64,000 nucleotides of DNA, from contig PQWQ01000001.1 of assembly GCA_002943765.1 (NCBI GenBank), forward strand, positions 3,879,501 through 3,943,500, given 5' to 3'. The stretch's first letter is position 1, and every line of letters begins with the position of its first letter. The notes below the pieces were generated by a model, which made no database searches, was not told the DNA's origin, and worked only from the letters and a program-made list of their open reading frames with translations. Source of the stretch: Psoroptes ovis. Taxonomy: Eukaryota > Arthropoda > Arachnida > Sarcoptiformes > Psoroptidae. A program made the translations under genes and the position numbers. Shown here piece after piece: positions 1-11,149 of the stretch.

Positions 1-1585
1 AAGGTAAAAAATTTCGCAATTTACGTTCACCAACTGAAAATGGTAGCGGAAAAAGTATTGACAAAGATCGACAAAGTTCTTCGGATTGGCTGACACTAAC
101 ACCGAAATCGTTCTGGACACAATTACGCAATGAAATGGATTCATATTATGGTTGGTGTGCACCGAAAGATATCGATTGCATTGAATCATTATTGAATAAA
201 TTTTCGATTCAAAAAATATCATTACTACGTATTGTTTGTATTCGTACGGGTATCCAAATTTTACTTCGTGAATATAATTTCGAACATAAGAGTCGTCCAG
301 CTTTTTGTGATGATGATATATTGAATGTGTTTCCTATCGTTAAACATATTTCTCCACGTGCAAACGATGCATATAATTTGTTTCAAAATGGACAACGGAA
401 AATTTCGGAGGGAAATATTCGCGATGGTTATGATTATATTTCAGAAGCATTGAATCTATTCAATAGTGTATATGGTCCATTGCATCCAGATATTGTTCAA
501 TGTCTGCGTTTATTGGGTCGCATTAATTATGTATTGGGCGATTATGCTGAAGCATGTTCATATCAACAAAAAGCTGTATTAATGAGCGAAAAAGTTAATG
601 GAATTGATCATCCGCATACTATCACTGAATATGTAAGTGTTTTTTTAGTTACGATTTGACGATTTCTTATTTTATTAATTCCAAATTTTGTTTTCAGAAT
701 TTCCTTGCCTTATATAGTTTCGCAAATTCACAAATATCAGCATCATTAAAATTTTTATACCGAACACGATATTTATTGTCATTGATTCATAGTCAAAATC
801 ATCCTGAAATGGCTATCATCGATGTAAGTTGATCACTTTTTTATTCTAATACGATGATAATTATTCTATCATTCAACATTTAGAGCAACATTGGTCTTAT
901 ATTGCATGCAATCGGTGAATATGATTATTCATTACGTTTTCTTGAACATGCTTTACAATTAAATTTACGATATTATGGTAAAAGAAACTTAAAAGTTGCA
1001 TTAAGCTATCATCTTGTTGCGCGTACATTATCTTGTATGGGCGATTTTCGTGGTGCATTGAATAATGAAAAAGAAACATATTTAATTTATAAAAAAGAAT
1101 TGGGTGAAAATCATGAAAAAACTAAAGAAAGTTCTGATTGTCTGCGTCATCTTACCAATCAAGCTGTCGTGCTACAGAAGAAAATGAATGAAATCTATAA
1201 AGGAAATGTCAACACAATCATACCACCTATACAAATACAGCCGCCATCAATAACATCGGTGATGGAATTATTAAATGTTATAAATGGAATATTATTCCTG
1301 CATATAAGTGCACAAGATGTCGAAAATATACGTGAATTGCAAACAATGAAAACAAAACAAGCAAACAAACAAGATGGTGGACAAACATTATCATCAACTG
1401 CGGTTGATAATGGTGATGATAATAATAATAATAATTCTACAGAAAATCATGTTGAACAGCAGTCATCACAAGAGCAGCAGCAGCAACAACAACAACAACA
1501 ATCATCATCTAGTTATTCAATAAATGATATCAATTCTAATGTGAATAATATCAATGATAATAGTGCAATTACGGCCACTTCATGA
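1..1585 (+). CDS. clu: Clustered mitochondria protein (CLUH/clueless) homolog, C-terminal part
   Basis: Partial gene running in from the left edge. Three exons, all in phase: 1-632, 698-823 and 884-1585 (TGA), with GTAAGT donors and 60-65 bp introns. The first exon is open from base 3 onward, so the true start lies outside the window. The protein shows the end of the CLU central region (SLLR, then TGIQILLREYNF), the conserved FPIVKHISPRANDAY block, and then tetratricopeptide-like repeats with LHPDIVQCLRLLGRINYVLG and GIDHPHTITEY. This order and wording are typical of CLUH/clueless. Family members are cytosolic RNA-binding proteins that bind mRNAs for mitochondrial proteins and keep mitochondria dispersed. 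The third exon ends with the conserved LNVINGILF segment, followed by a species-specific Asn/Gln/Ser-rich tail. Identity is strongly supported by motif order. Confidence 0.93.
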
Positions 1586-2622
1586 TCATGATAATGTCAA
1601 CTCAAAGAATCGTATTTGAATATTTTTTTACACTCAAATTTCTTTTTTTTGAATGAAATCTTTATATATCAATGAATAATACAAATTGAATCAAAATCGA
1701 TCATTTCAGCTGCCATACATACAAACATTTAATCAATCAATCAATTATTAATATTTTCTAAATTCATTGTGATCATTTATTATTATTATTATTTTTCTCT
1801 TTTTTTTATGTAATATCATCGTCTTGGAATAATTAATTAATGATTTATTAATAATTATTTACATTTGCACCATGACGATTGCCAAATTCTATCATCAAAA
1901 CCAACAAAGTGATCAAATGAATTCTGGAAATAAAAAAAAATACAAATCAATTAATCAATTGATTATCGATACAAAATTAGTGATTTTTCCTATTATTATT
2001 TCGATGATTATTTACAACAACCATAAACACATATTACAACAACACCATAAACATTCACATTTCATTTTTAAATTTTTTAAAATTTTCCTTGAATTTTTCT
2101 CTGTAGTATTTTTTCTGTTTGTCGTTTATTATTATTATTATTATTGATTTGTTATATTTCACACATACACATAATTTTTTGTAGTTATCCATTGTAGTTA
2201 TTTGTTTAAGAGTAAATTCTTGGTCAATTAGTTCAAATTATCTCACCGTATCACACATATGAATTTTGTAGTTTTTTTCCTTGAATTATTTCTGAATTAT
2301 TCAAATTCATAAAAAAAACACTGATCATGATGATGATGATAATGATGATCTGTAATACATGATTATTTTGTTCACGTAGTTTTTTTCTTTAATTTCATGA
2401 ATTTTTTTTGTGTTTTAGTTGCAATTATTATTTTTTTTTTTTTTTTTTTTTTTTTTGAATTGAAATGAATTTTTGATTAAATTGATTGAAAATTCAAGAA
2501 TTTTTTCCATTTTCATTGAATTAAATTGAATTTGATTTTCGCAAGAATATAAATTCAACGGTTTTGACCATTATTGATGGAGTAAACCAATCGTTTTTTC
2601 CTGTTTTGCTTATTCGATAATA
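1586..2622. other. Intergenic region, no gene seen
   Basis: AT-rich spacer between the CLU gene and the next plus-strand gene. It holds TATTAT runs, a 25-base poly-T run at 2432-2456 and several possible AATAAA-like 3'-end signals. A 91-codon open frame at 1872-2147 is mostly low-complexity Lys/Ile/Phe/Tyr and is not taken as a gene. Confidence 0.6.
2432..2456. repeat. Poly-T run (25 bases)
   Basis: Uninterrupted T tract in the spacer upstream of the 2623-3384 gene. Read on the minus strand it is a poly-A run, but no retroposed sequence is visible next to it. Confidence 0.9.
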
Positions 2623-3384
2623 ATGGCAAATAGATTTGTACATTTAGATCATGTAAATGTTGAAAATGATAATGTCGATGATGACGATGATGATGAAGAT
2701 CATGATGGAGAAGAAGAGGTATTGATTACATCGTTTGCTGGATTAGATATGAATAAATTCATCGATACAATAAAATCAGATACGGATAGATTATGGATAT
2801 TTGTCGATAATTATGGAACAGCACACAAGTGGCGTTGTCAAAATAATCGTTTTCTTAAGCTCAACAATATTATGGGTAGACGTAATTATCAATTAAATGA
2901 AATATCATCATCACGTTTGTGGTCTGATTTTCGAAAATTGATGAATGAAAATTCATTCATTCAAATAACGATGACGAAAAATGCAAAACTTTCGCTTTAC
3001 TATTGTCACCGTCGTATATTGAGCTTGAATCAAGGACAAAATTTATTAATTTTTGGCCATGCATTTGTTTGTTTTCATAATTTCAATGATGTTAATTTGC
3101 TGCCAGAAAATTTACACAAAATGGAACGTATGCGTCATTTAAAATTGACTGGCCGTTGGTTTAAATTTCGTTGTCAATCAAATTCAAATAAATTATTTCT
3201 ATCCACAAACGATATCATTGATAATCGTGTGGAATTTGATTGGATACAACAATTACCGATCGTTACAACCGAATCAACATCAATGATTGATAATAATGAT
3301 GAAAATCAAAATAATAATAATCAAAATAATGATGAACAACTGCCATCGAACAATGAAGAACAGAATGATCATTGGACTGATTGA
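2623..3384 (+). CDS. Unrecognised protein, 253 aa, acidic N-terminus
   Basis: A single open exon from ATG to TGA with sensible codon use. I do not recognise the family. Residues 1-35 hold an Asp/Glu-rich stretch. Residues about 40-215 look like a folded domain with many aromatic and basic residues (DRLWIFVDNYGTAHKWRCQ, then YYCHRRILSLNQGQNLLIFGHAF, then LTGRWFKFRCQSN). The last 40 residues are Asn/Asp/Gln-rich. There is no signal peptide and no membrane segment. The gene lies 1.04 kb after the CLU stop and converges on the LRR receptor gene, leaving about 465 bp between the stop codons. It is probably real because the middle is not low complexity and the frame stays open through the only well-composed part of this stretch. 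It may be lineage-specific. Confidence 0.65.
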   Translation: MANRFVHLDHVNVENDNVDDDDDDEDHDGEEEVLITSFAGLDMNKFIDTIKSDTDRLWIFVDNYGTAHKWRCQNNRFLKLNNIMGRRNYQLNEISSSRLWSDFRKLMNENSFIQITMTKNAKLSLYYCHRRILSLNQGQNLLIFGHAFVCFHNFNDVNLLPENLHKMERMRHLKLTGRWFKFRCQSNSNKLFLSTNDIIDNRVEFDWIQQLPIVTTESTSMIDNNDENQNNNNQNNDEQLPSNNEEQNDHWTD

Positions 3385-3849
3385 TTTGAAAAATTATCAA
3401 TTAAAATTTTGACTTTATTTACAAACATGATTTTCAATTAAATTTCAAGATAACAAAATGAATTCAAAAAAAAAAATCAAATAATTTAAGAAAACCACCG
3501 AAAAAATGATTTGTTTTGCTAAAAATATCGTTAAGATAAAGTGCAAGTTGAAAAAATTTTGAACATGAATAAGATAATAAAAATTGAACGATGTTGTTTG
3601 ATAAATAAAATATGAACTATTAAATATGAATATGAAAAACCAAAAATATGAATTTTATATGAAACACATTTAAATATTATTTTAAGAAAGTACAGTATTT
3701 GAATAAAAATCTAATGTATTAATTATGGCTAATACGGAAGTGTTTGTTTGTTGTTGCTGAAATAATTGTTGAAAAATGATGATGTTGATGGCACAAAGGC
3801 AATAAATAAGATATTAAAATGTTATTTTTGGAATTTGTATCGTTTTTTT

Positions 3850-6800
3850 TTAATAAAATCTTTTTGCATAATTTTGATCAATATAAATATCAACTTCATT
3901 ATCATTGTTCATCATTAAATTATGATTTAGATTACTGTTATGTAAATTAGATGCAGTTGTTATCGATGATGATGATGTTGGCGATATTGATGATGATTGT
4001 GTATTTTTTAATGCTGATGTTAATATTCGATGTTGATTATGATGTTGATTTGGATGATGATGATGATCAGAATCATAATCATTTTGTGATTGATATGAAT
4101 TACTTGTTGTACTTGTTGATGATAATAATAAACGATTTGAACTGCCATTACTGTCGGCATTACTTCGAAGATCGATATAACTTTTTGAATATGTTGGACG
4201 TTGTTGTTGTTGTTGTTGTTGATTTTGGAATAGATATTGTCGATTTTTTCCATATTTATTCGATGATTGTTGTGGTTTTGAATGAAATGATTTATTTCTT
4301 TCGATAAAATGATCATTATTTTGGTTGAATGTATCAATACCGTATGAGGGACCGCCACCATTAGCTGTTACTAATGTTCCATGACTAATCGCATGATGAA
4401 TTGATGATGGTGGATATTGATGATTCATATAATTATCAAGCCATTGACTATTGTTATTATGATAATTTGTTGGAGATAATTTTTGTGGTGATGGTAATGT
4501 TGATCCGATGTAACGTGAAACAGGATGCGTGTAACCATCATGATAAGAGCGTAATGTTTCAGTGTGATGTAATGTTGGCGGGCCTATTGGTATCGCGTGC
4601 GTTATACGTGCACGTGGTATACTCTTTGTGCTGTAGACAGAAACAGTCTCCCACTCATGATCATATGATGATTTTGCTAATGGTGATAATGATTTTGTTG
4701 ATAAGCAAGCTGCATTTGTTGTTAATGTTCGAAGTGGTGAATCTTTCGATGATGAACGATAAAAACAACAACTGAATATTAAAACAGAAATTATAATGAA
4801 TAGACAAACAGCAGCTGAAATCCCGATCACAATTTTATCGATATCATTTAATTTTTTCAATGCTGGATAAAATGATGCGAATGATGACGAAGATGATGAA
4901 CGTGTAGTTAATAATGGTGTCGTTGATTTTTTGACGATTAGTTCTCGCGTACTTAATTCTCGACATTGTCCATTTGGGATTATATTTTCACCTTCTTCAT
5001 CATAATTTATCAGCTCAGGATCATTTGAATCAAGATTGACCACACAAACAATCACCAATTCATTCGATTTGATATTCTTGTCAATTGTATAGCCTTTTGT
5101 CATTGGTTTCAATATTTCTGATCGATAGAATTCTTTCGAACCAAAATATCGATATAACACTTGATAACCGGAATTACTTGGTTGGAATGTTTCCCACCGT
5201 AAATTTATTGTACCATTTCTATAATTTGCATCCAATAATTTTAATGTTGCTTGAACGATATTTGATTGCTGATGATTAGATAGCGATCGTATGGTCGATG
5301 TTGAAACATGTTGTGTTGATGATTTATTATTCGCTATTTTTGAAACATTCGATGATGATGTAGATGATGTTGATTGAAAATTATTTGTTGAATGATTTGT
5401 GGCTTCGATTTTTTCTTCTATCGGTACAACTTGGACATAACTTGATACTGCATTCACTAATGATTCGGTTGTTGGTGATTCATCCGATATGCGAATCGAT
5501 TGAGTTTTAAGCGTTACTTTAGATGTTATCGGTTCTTTTGTGGTTGTTGGTGGTTTCGATGTTGTTGTTGTTGTCGTAGTTGTTGTGGTAGTCGATGATA
5601 TTTTGCTTGTTGGCGTTGTCATTGGAATTAATGTAAATGATGGTATCACTGCTTTTGTTGTCATTGTTGGTGGACATACAAAATCATTTAAATCAATATG
5701 AGTGAATAATTTATTGCGTAAATGTTGTGGACGTGCACAAAATTGTGGATTTCGTTCTCTACTTGTTATTTGTAAACTATATTCACGTGCCCATTCAGCT
5801 AACCATCTTACTCTACAATCACATTCGAAAAATTTGCCACCAATACTTAAACCACGTAATGAATTGTTTAAATGTTTAAAAGTTTGCAATGATAATGTTT
5901 TCAATGGATTACCATCTAATGCTAATAAAGTCAATAATTCATTTGAACGAAATGCTTGTTCAGGCAATTGACGTATGGCGTTAAATCCTAAATCAAGGAC
6001 CTTAGAAAAAAAAAATTTCAATGAAATCGAATGATTAATTACATAAAACTTATTATAGATTTACTTACTCTTAGTCCTGTCAATCTACTTAATGCTAATA
6101 ATGGAAATTCGATTATCATATTATTCAATAATGATAGTGAACTAAGTGATTCATTTAGGCCGATAAATGTGTCTGGATGCATTGAACGTATTAAATTACG
6201 TTCCAATGATAATGCTGTCAATAAATGATGATTACGAAACATACGTGGTTTGATGTCTTCAATTTTATTTTGTGCTAAATCTAAAAATGCTAATTCAGTT
6301 AAATTCATAATCGCTTCCGGTATATGTTTCAAATTGATTCCTTTTATATTCAAATTTTTTAATGTTCGTCCAATACCATAAAATGAATCATGTTCTAAAT
6401 GGATATCAGGATTAAATGCTAATCGTAATGTTGATAATTGATTCAAATCTTCGAAAGCTCTTGAACGTATTTTTCTTATACGATTATTCGATAAATCAAG
6501 CGTTTTTAATGATTTTAATGATTTAATCGAAATCGGTACCTCTTTTAGTCCAATATTTTGTAATGTAAGACTATTTAATTTATGTTCTAAACCGGCGAAT
6601 GCCTCTTTATCGATCCTTTCAATGTATGTATTGGCTAAATGTATTTGTTGTATGTCTAGTTTTCTGAATGCATTTTTTGGCAAAACATTTAAACCTGTTG
6701 CATTGTTTATATACAGCAAATCAATAGGTAATCGTTGTACTGATGGTGAATTTAATACTTCTAATAATTGTGTGAAATTTGCCATCGGTGAACATTGTAC

Positions 6801-7025
6801 CGATAATCGACGTACATTTGAATAACCACAAACACAATCAGAATGTAATGATACATGTATAGGCGTACGTGGCCATGGACATTGACAATTGATAATACCG
6901 ATAAACATTATTATCAAAACTGTCCATGATAATAACAAAGTTGATGACGATGATTTTGATTTTGATGGTGATTTCATACAAAACCACCACCAATCATAAT
7001 ATTTTTTCATTGATGACATTTTCAT
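3850..7025 (-). CDS. Leucine-rich-repeat / fibronectin III transmembrane receptor, 1035 aa
   Basis: Two coding exons, 7025-6069 and 6000-3850, joined in phase 0 across a 68-bp intron that splits a repeat so that TGLR continues directly as VLDLGFN. Order of parts: N-terminal hydrophobic signal (about residues 27-47), Cys-containing LRR cap (CVCGYSNVRRLSVQC), about ten LRRs (80-370), LRR C-terminal cap with CDCRVRWLAEW (379-428), Thr/Ser-rich mucin-like stalk (430-560), one fibronectin III-like domain (about 570-675), a single membrane helix (about 708-732) and a 300-residue low-complexity tail. The layout is that of arthropod type I LRR-FN3 cell-surface proteins involved in adhesion or axon and muscle attachment. 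The LRR block with its NPQFC-containing cap recalls Drosophila Lrt/haf-type proteins, but I cannot assign a specific ortholog. An in-frame Met also lies at residue 3. Confidence 0.88.
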
Positions 7026-9823
7026 TTATCTATTTTAGTTTTCAATTTCAAAAGATGATCGTAATTAATTCATTTTCATTTTATTTTCAACGATCAAAAA
7101 TGTAAAAACGAAAATGATTAGGATGTTTCGATGATTTTCTGTTCATTGAAAATAAAAATAAAAATGAGATGAATTAAACTGAAATTATTAAAAAAGACAT
7201 TAAAATCTAATTCAAAATTAAAGATAATTTAAATCAATATTTAAGATTAAATGTCATCAGAAGGTTCAAAGGTCAGGTAAAAGGTATGAGTTTCAATTCA
7301 TAATGGAGAATGGATAAATTTTCATTCAAAAAATATTTTTAAAAAAATGTGGTGGGTGATAACGAATATAATGAAGGAGAAAATATTCAAGCCGTAATAT
7401 GATATCATAAAAATTATTTATGATCATCTTTGAAAAGATTCAAATCACATATCATGAATGGATAAAATTTCATCCGAAATTCTCAGGTTAAAAAAAACCA
7501 AACGGAAAAAACATTTGACCTATCCTAACCAATAAAATATGATGTGAATGAAACATCATTGAATGATAATTGAATGGTATTCTAACAGCAAACAGCATCG
7601 TTGATGGTCAAATAAATTTACCAAAGAATAATTCATAGACCAATTGATTATTTCTATGATTTAAATATTTCTTCTTCGTTTCAACTCATAGAAAAAGCAG
7701 GAAAAACATGACCATTTAACCATACCCAAGCCATTAGCATCACCGAAATAATAATAATTCAACAAAATTATAATGACGATAATAAATATTATTCGAAAAT
7801 AAATTCTGGTAATAAATAATAAAACAATGTATTTCAATGTCGGTATAATTACTCGGTAATTATTCATGTTTTTTTTGCATCATTCAAGAATGAAAAATAT
7901 CATGAATTATGAAAATTAATTCACGATTGTTTCATCGATGTGTGTGTGTGTGTGTGTTCTTGAGTGCATAAGTGCGCAAGATGATTAATGTAATCAATGA
8001 GATTAACTAGAATTAATAGAATCGCTTAATCGATGCTATGAACATTCACGGGAAGAACTTGGCTCAAGATATATCAATCCATAAGATTGATTATCATAAT
8101 TATCATGTCAATATGTATTCATTTATGAATGAAGATCAGCGAAATCATTTTTGAAAATGAATTTTGACATTTTTCGGTGATAAATATGATGAAATTATCT
8201 TCACTCTTTGAAAAGATTATTTTGTTATAATCCATTTCATTTTTTTTTTTTTTTTTTTGTTTGTTTTAAAATATTCTGAGATTAAAAATTTTTCTAGAAT
8301 TTTCTTGTCACATGTTCAAGATAATAAAGTTTTTTCTAAAAGTTCAATGTACTCTTTGAATTTAAAATGAAAACCTTTGATTAAACGGTGATGATAATCA
8401 GAAAAATCATATTTGTCAGATGTTTCTTTTATAAAAGCTTCTTGAAATCAAAGGTAGGAGGGTGCCACGATTGATGGGTGGTGAATTGTTGATCGATTGA
8501 TAAGTCAACATTTTTCAAAATTGTTCAATTTGAACAATTTTTTTCCATTCTTTTTGATCAATTCAATGATTGAATTATGATCATAATGATGATGATGATG
8601 AAATTTGAAAAATTTCCTGATTAAATCAATTCATCTCCGAAAGATAAAAATTGATTAATTCATTCACATTGATCATCTATATATGATGACCGCATAGCTT
8701 TTGAAAAATGATAAATTTTTCCAAATTTGTCATTTTAAGAAAAATTGATTTCAATTAATAATTTCAATGAACATGTTTTCTTAAAACATTATCCACCATT
8801 GATCAAAATGAATTGAATTGAATTAAATCTATCAAATCCATTTAACTTATCCGTATTAATCCATAATCAAACATCAATCATTGTTGATTTATTATTTATG
8901 AGCTTTACAAGCATCGAATATCAAGTTTAACTGTTGGCATCATCATTATCATCGTTGCTTTTGTAATTATGTTTACCTCAAGACACTTTATCATCAGCGC
9001 GTGTGTGTGCGCGTGTTTATGAGCGATTTAGTACAAATTCATCACAAGGAATGATCAAGATTTTTTTTATTTGGGGCCAAATTATGAATCAAATTATGTA
9101 ACAGAAATCGCTAAAAACGCCTACATGCTTCAGATGATTTCAAATAATGTTTATTGAATTTTTCTTCTCAAATCTTTAGCTCAAATATTCTACTTTTTCG
9201 ATGAAACTGGAGAAATTTTTCAAGTTTATTTTTCATTAATTTTCTGAAGACGAAAGTTTGTTTTCAATTTACAGAAAAAAATTGAAATAATTTCAATCAT
9301 CTAAATAATCATTGACGATTTGAATTTTTTTTTTCGTAATCATCCAATAAACGATATTACAAGTTGAATTGACACGTTTTTGTTTGTTTGTTGCTGTTAA
9401 TATTATCGAATGATGGTGATTATGATGATGATGATCATCATCCACCTTTGAATTTGTTATGAAAAAATTGCTGTTATTTGAAATATGTTTGTAAAATTGA
9501 TGATCATTGTTGAATGTGCACATACAAATTGAATACATGCATGTTTATGTCTATTCAAGTGATCGCAAAAAAAAAATGTGAATTTCAACATATTTTAATG
9601 TCAATAAATTTATATTTTGAAATTCATTAAATTCATTGAATATAAAGCTAATAAAGCATAACTGTAAATGACAATTTATTACGTTTATAAAACATTTAAA
9701 CTAATGCACATACACCTGCACCATTTACCAATGATGCAATTAAATGTTTCATTTTTCAATTTGACAGTCGACAATCGTTCAAACTTCGAACTTGTTCTTT
9801 ATTTTCGTTAATGAATTGCATTT

Positions 9824-9846
9824 TATTATCGGAAGAATTCCGATAA
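9824..9846. repeat. Perfect 10-bp inverted repeat with 3-base loop
   Basis: ATTATCGGAA, then GAA, then TTCCGATAAT. It would form a compact hairpin or could be a palindromic protein-binding site. It sits just downstream of the start of a 61-codon open frame that I do not accept as a gene. No transposon ends are visible around it. Confidence 0.6.
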
Positions 9847-10975
9847 TGGAAATATTCGAGAAGAAAGCAATGAACCCAGTGAATTTAATGGTGAAATTAT
9901 TAAACAGTAAATTCAAGAATGAAACCGTTAAATTCCAAGCTTTATGCTTTATTCCAAGCTTGATTAATGAATGGTAATTAAAAATTTGAATTTTTCGCGC
10001 CATTTCTGTGAATAAATGTTCGGTTTTCCTCAAAAAAATTGATAATTTCCATTTCTTAAATTCAAATTTTAGAATGGAAATAATTAAATAACGTTTGCGT
10101 GATAAATCGATATTCATTTCATTTGACATAAATTGCGGATGTGTTTTTTTCCTAGTGAAGTAAAATTGAATTTTTTCAATTTCAAATTCAAGGTTATTAT
10201 CGATGACTGTTCATACTAATGTTCAATGTCTGTTATTGCTTGCGGCAATGAATGAATTTTTCAATTAAGAAATCAACATTTTTTTTCGCTTTTTCAATCA
10301 ATTTTCAATGAACATTAGAATGTGTTGCTCAACAACACCGGTCTGATGTGATCTAATTGGATGCGCTAAGCTTTATTTTTAGGAAATTAACAAATTTAAA
10401 TCATTTTTTTCATTTTCTTTGAAATATTTTTTTGCATTTAATTTACTCGAAATTTGTTCACATTATTATCATGATCGACAGTAGCATTTTTCCCATTATT
10501 TTTACATGTAATGTTCATCATGTTTTTAACCTTTTCATTTTCAAATAGATCTCCGTAGAGAGATATGAAAGGAAATTATCATTTGAAATTGTTTTTCCTT
10601 TGAAGTCTTGAATGTTTCACTCATTATGTGAAAATTAAGCTACCGAAAAACTAAAAGAGTTTGATTATAACGATACAGACAGATTGAACATGAACATGAA
10701 CATGAATTAATGAACAAATGATGATGAACAACATTTTTCCATTGTTCATGGTGGATTTTGTTTGATGATTGATTTTTTTCATAAACAAAACATTATTATC
10801 TTCAGGTGTGACACAAACAAGCAACAAACATACAAACACACTTGATAAACATCAACAAGAAGCTTTAACATGTATTAACTTAACATGAATTTATTTATTA
10901 TGAGAATTCAAAAGAAAATGAATGAATAATCCTGAAAAACGAATGAATATTCAAAGAGAAATTTATGATTTAGAT

Positions 10976-11149
10976 CAGTGATTCCCAAACTTTTTGGGGC
11001 CATCGCCCACTTTCGCAAAAAAAATATTCTTCATCGCCCACCCCTTAAGAAATCTCCATTGCCCAATAATGTGCCAATGGACCACTATCGCCCACCTGAA
11101 GCGCCTAATCGCCCGTGGTGGGCGATATCGCCCAGTTTGGGAATCACTG
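10976..11149. mobile_element. hAT-superfamily MITE, 174 bp, intact ends
   Basis: The element starts CAGTGATTCCCAAACT and ends with its exact reverse complement, giving a 16-bp perfect terminal inverted repeat. It is flanked on both sides by the same 8 bases, ATTTAGAT (10968-10975 and 11150-11157), which is the target-site duplication length of hAT transposons. The CAGNG start is also typical of hAT. Inside there is no transposase, but the motif TCGCCCAC recurs several times in both orientations, as expected for subterminal binding motifs. GC content is clearly above the surroundings. It is a non-autonomous element that depends on a hAT transposase elsewhere. The perfect duplication suggests a fairly recent insertion. 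Confidence 0.92.

Noticed and set aside
1872..2147. Open frame of 91 codons ending in polyTyr
   Set aside because: The ending comes from an ATT repeat; the rest is low-complexity spacer between two genes.
9779..10129. Minus-strand open frame of 116 codons
   Set aside because: Composition is Ile/Lys/Phe/Asn-rich like random frames here, there is no recognisable domain, and it contains a hairpin and a short direct repeat (ATTCCAAGCTT).
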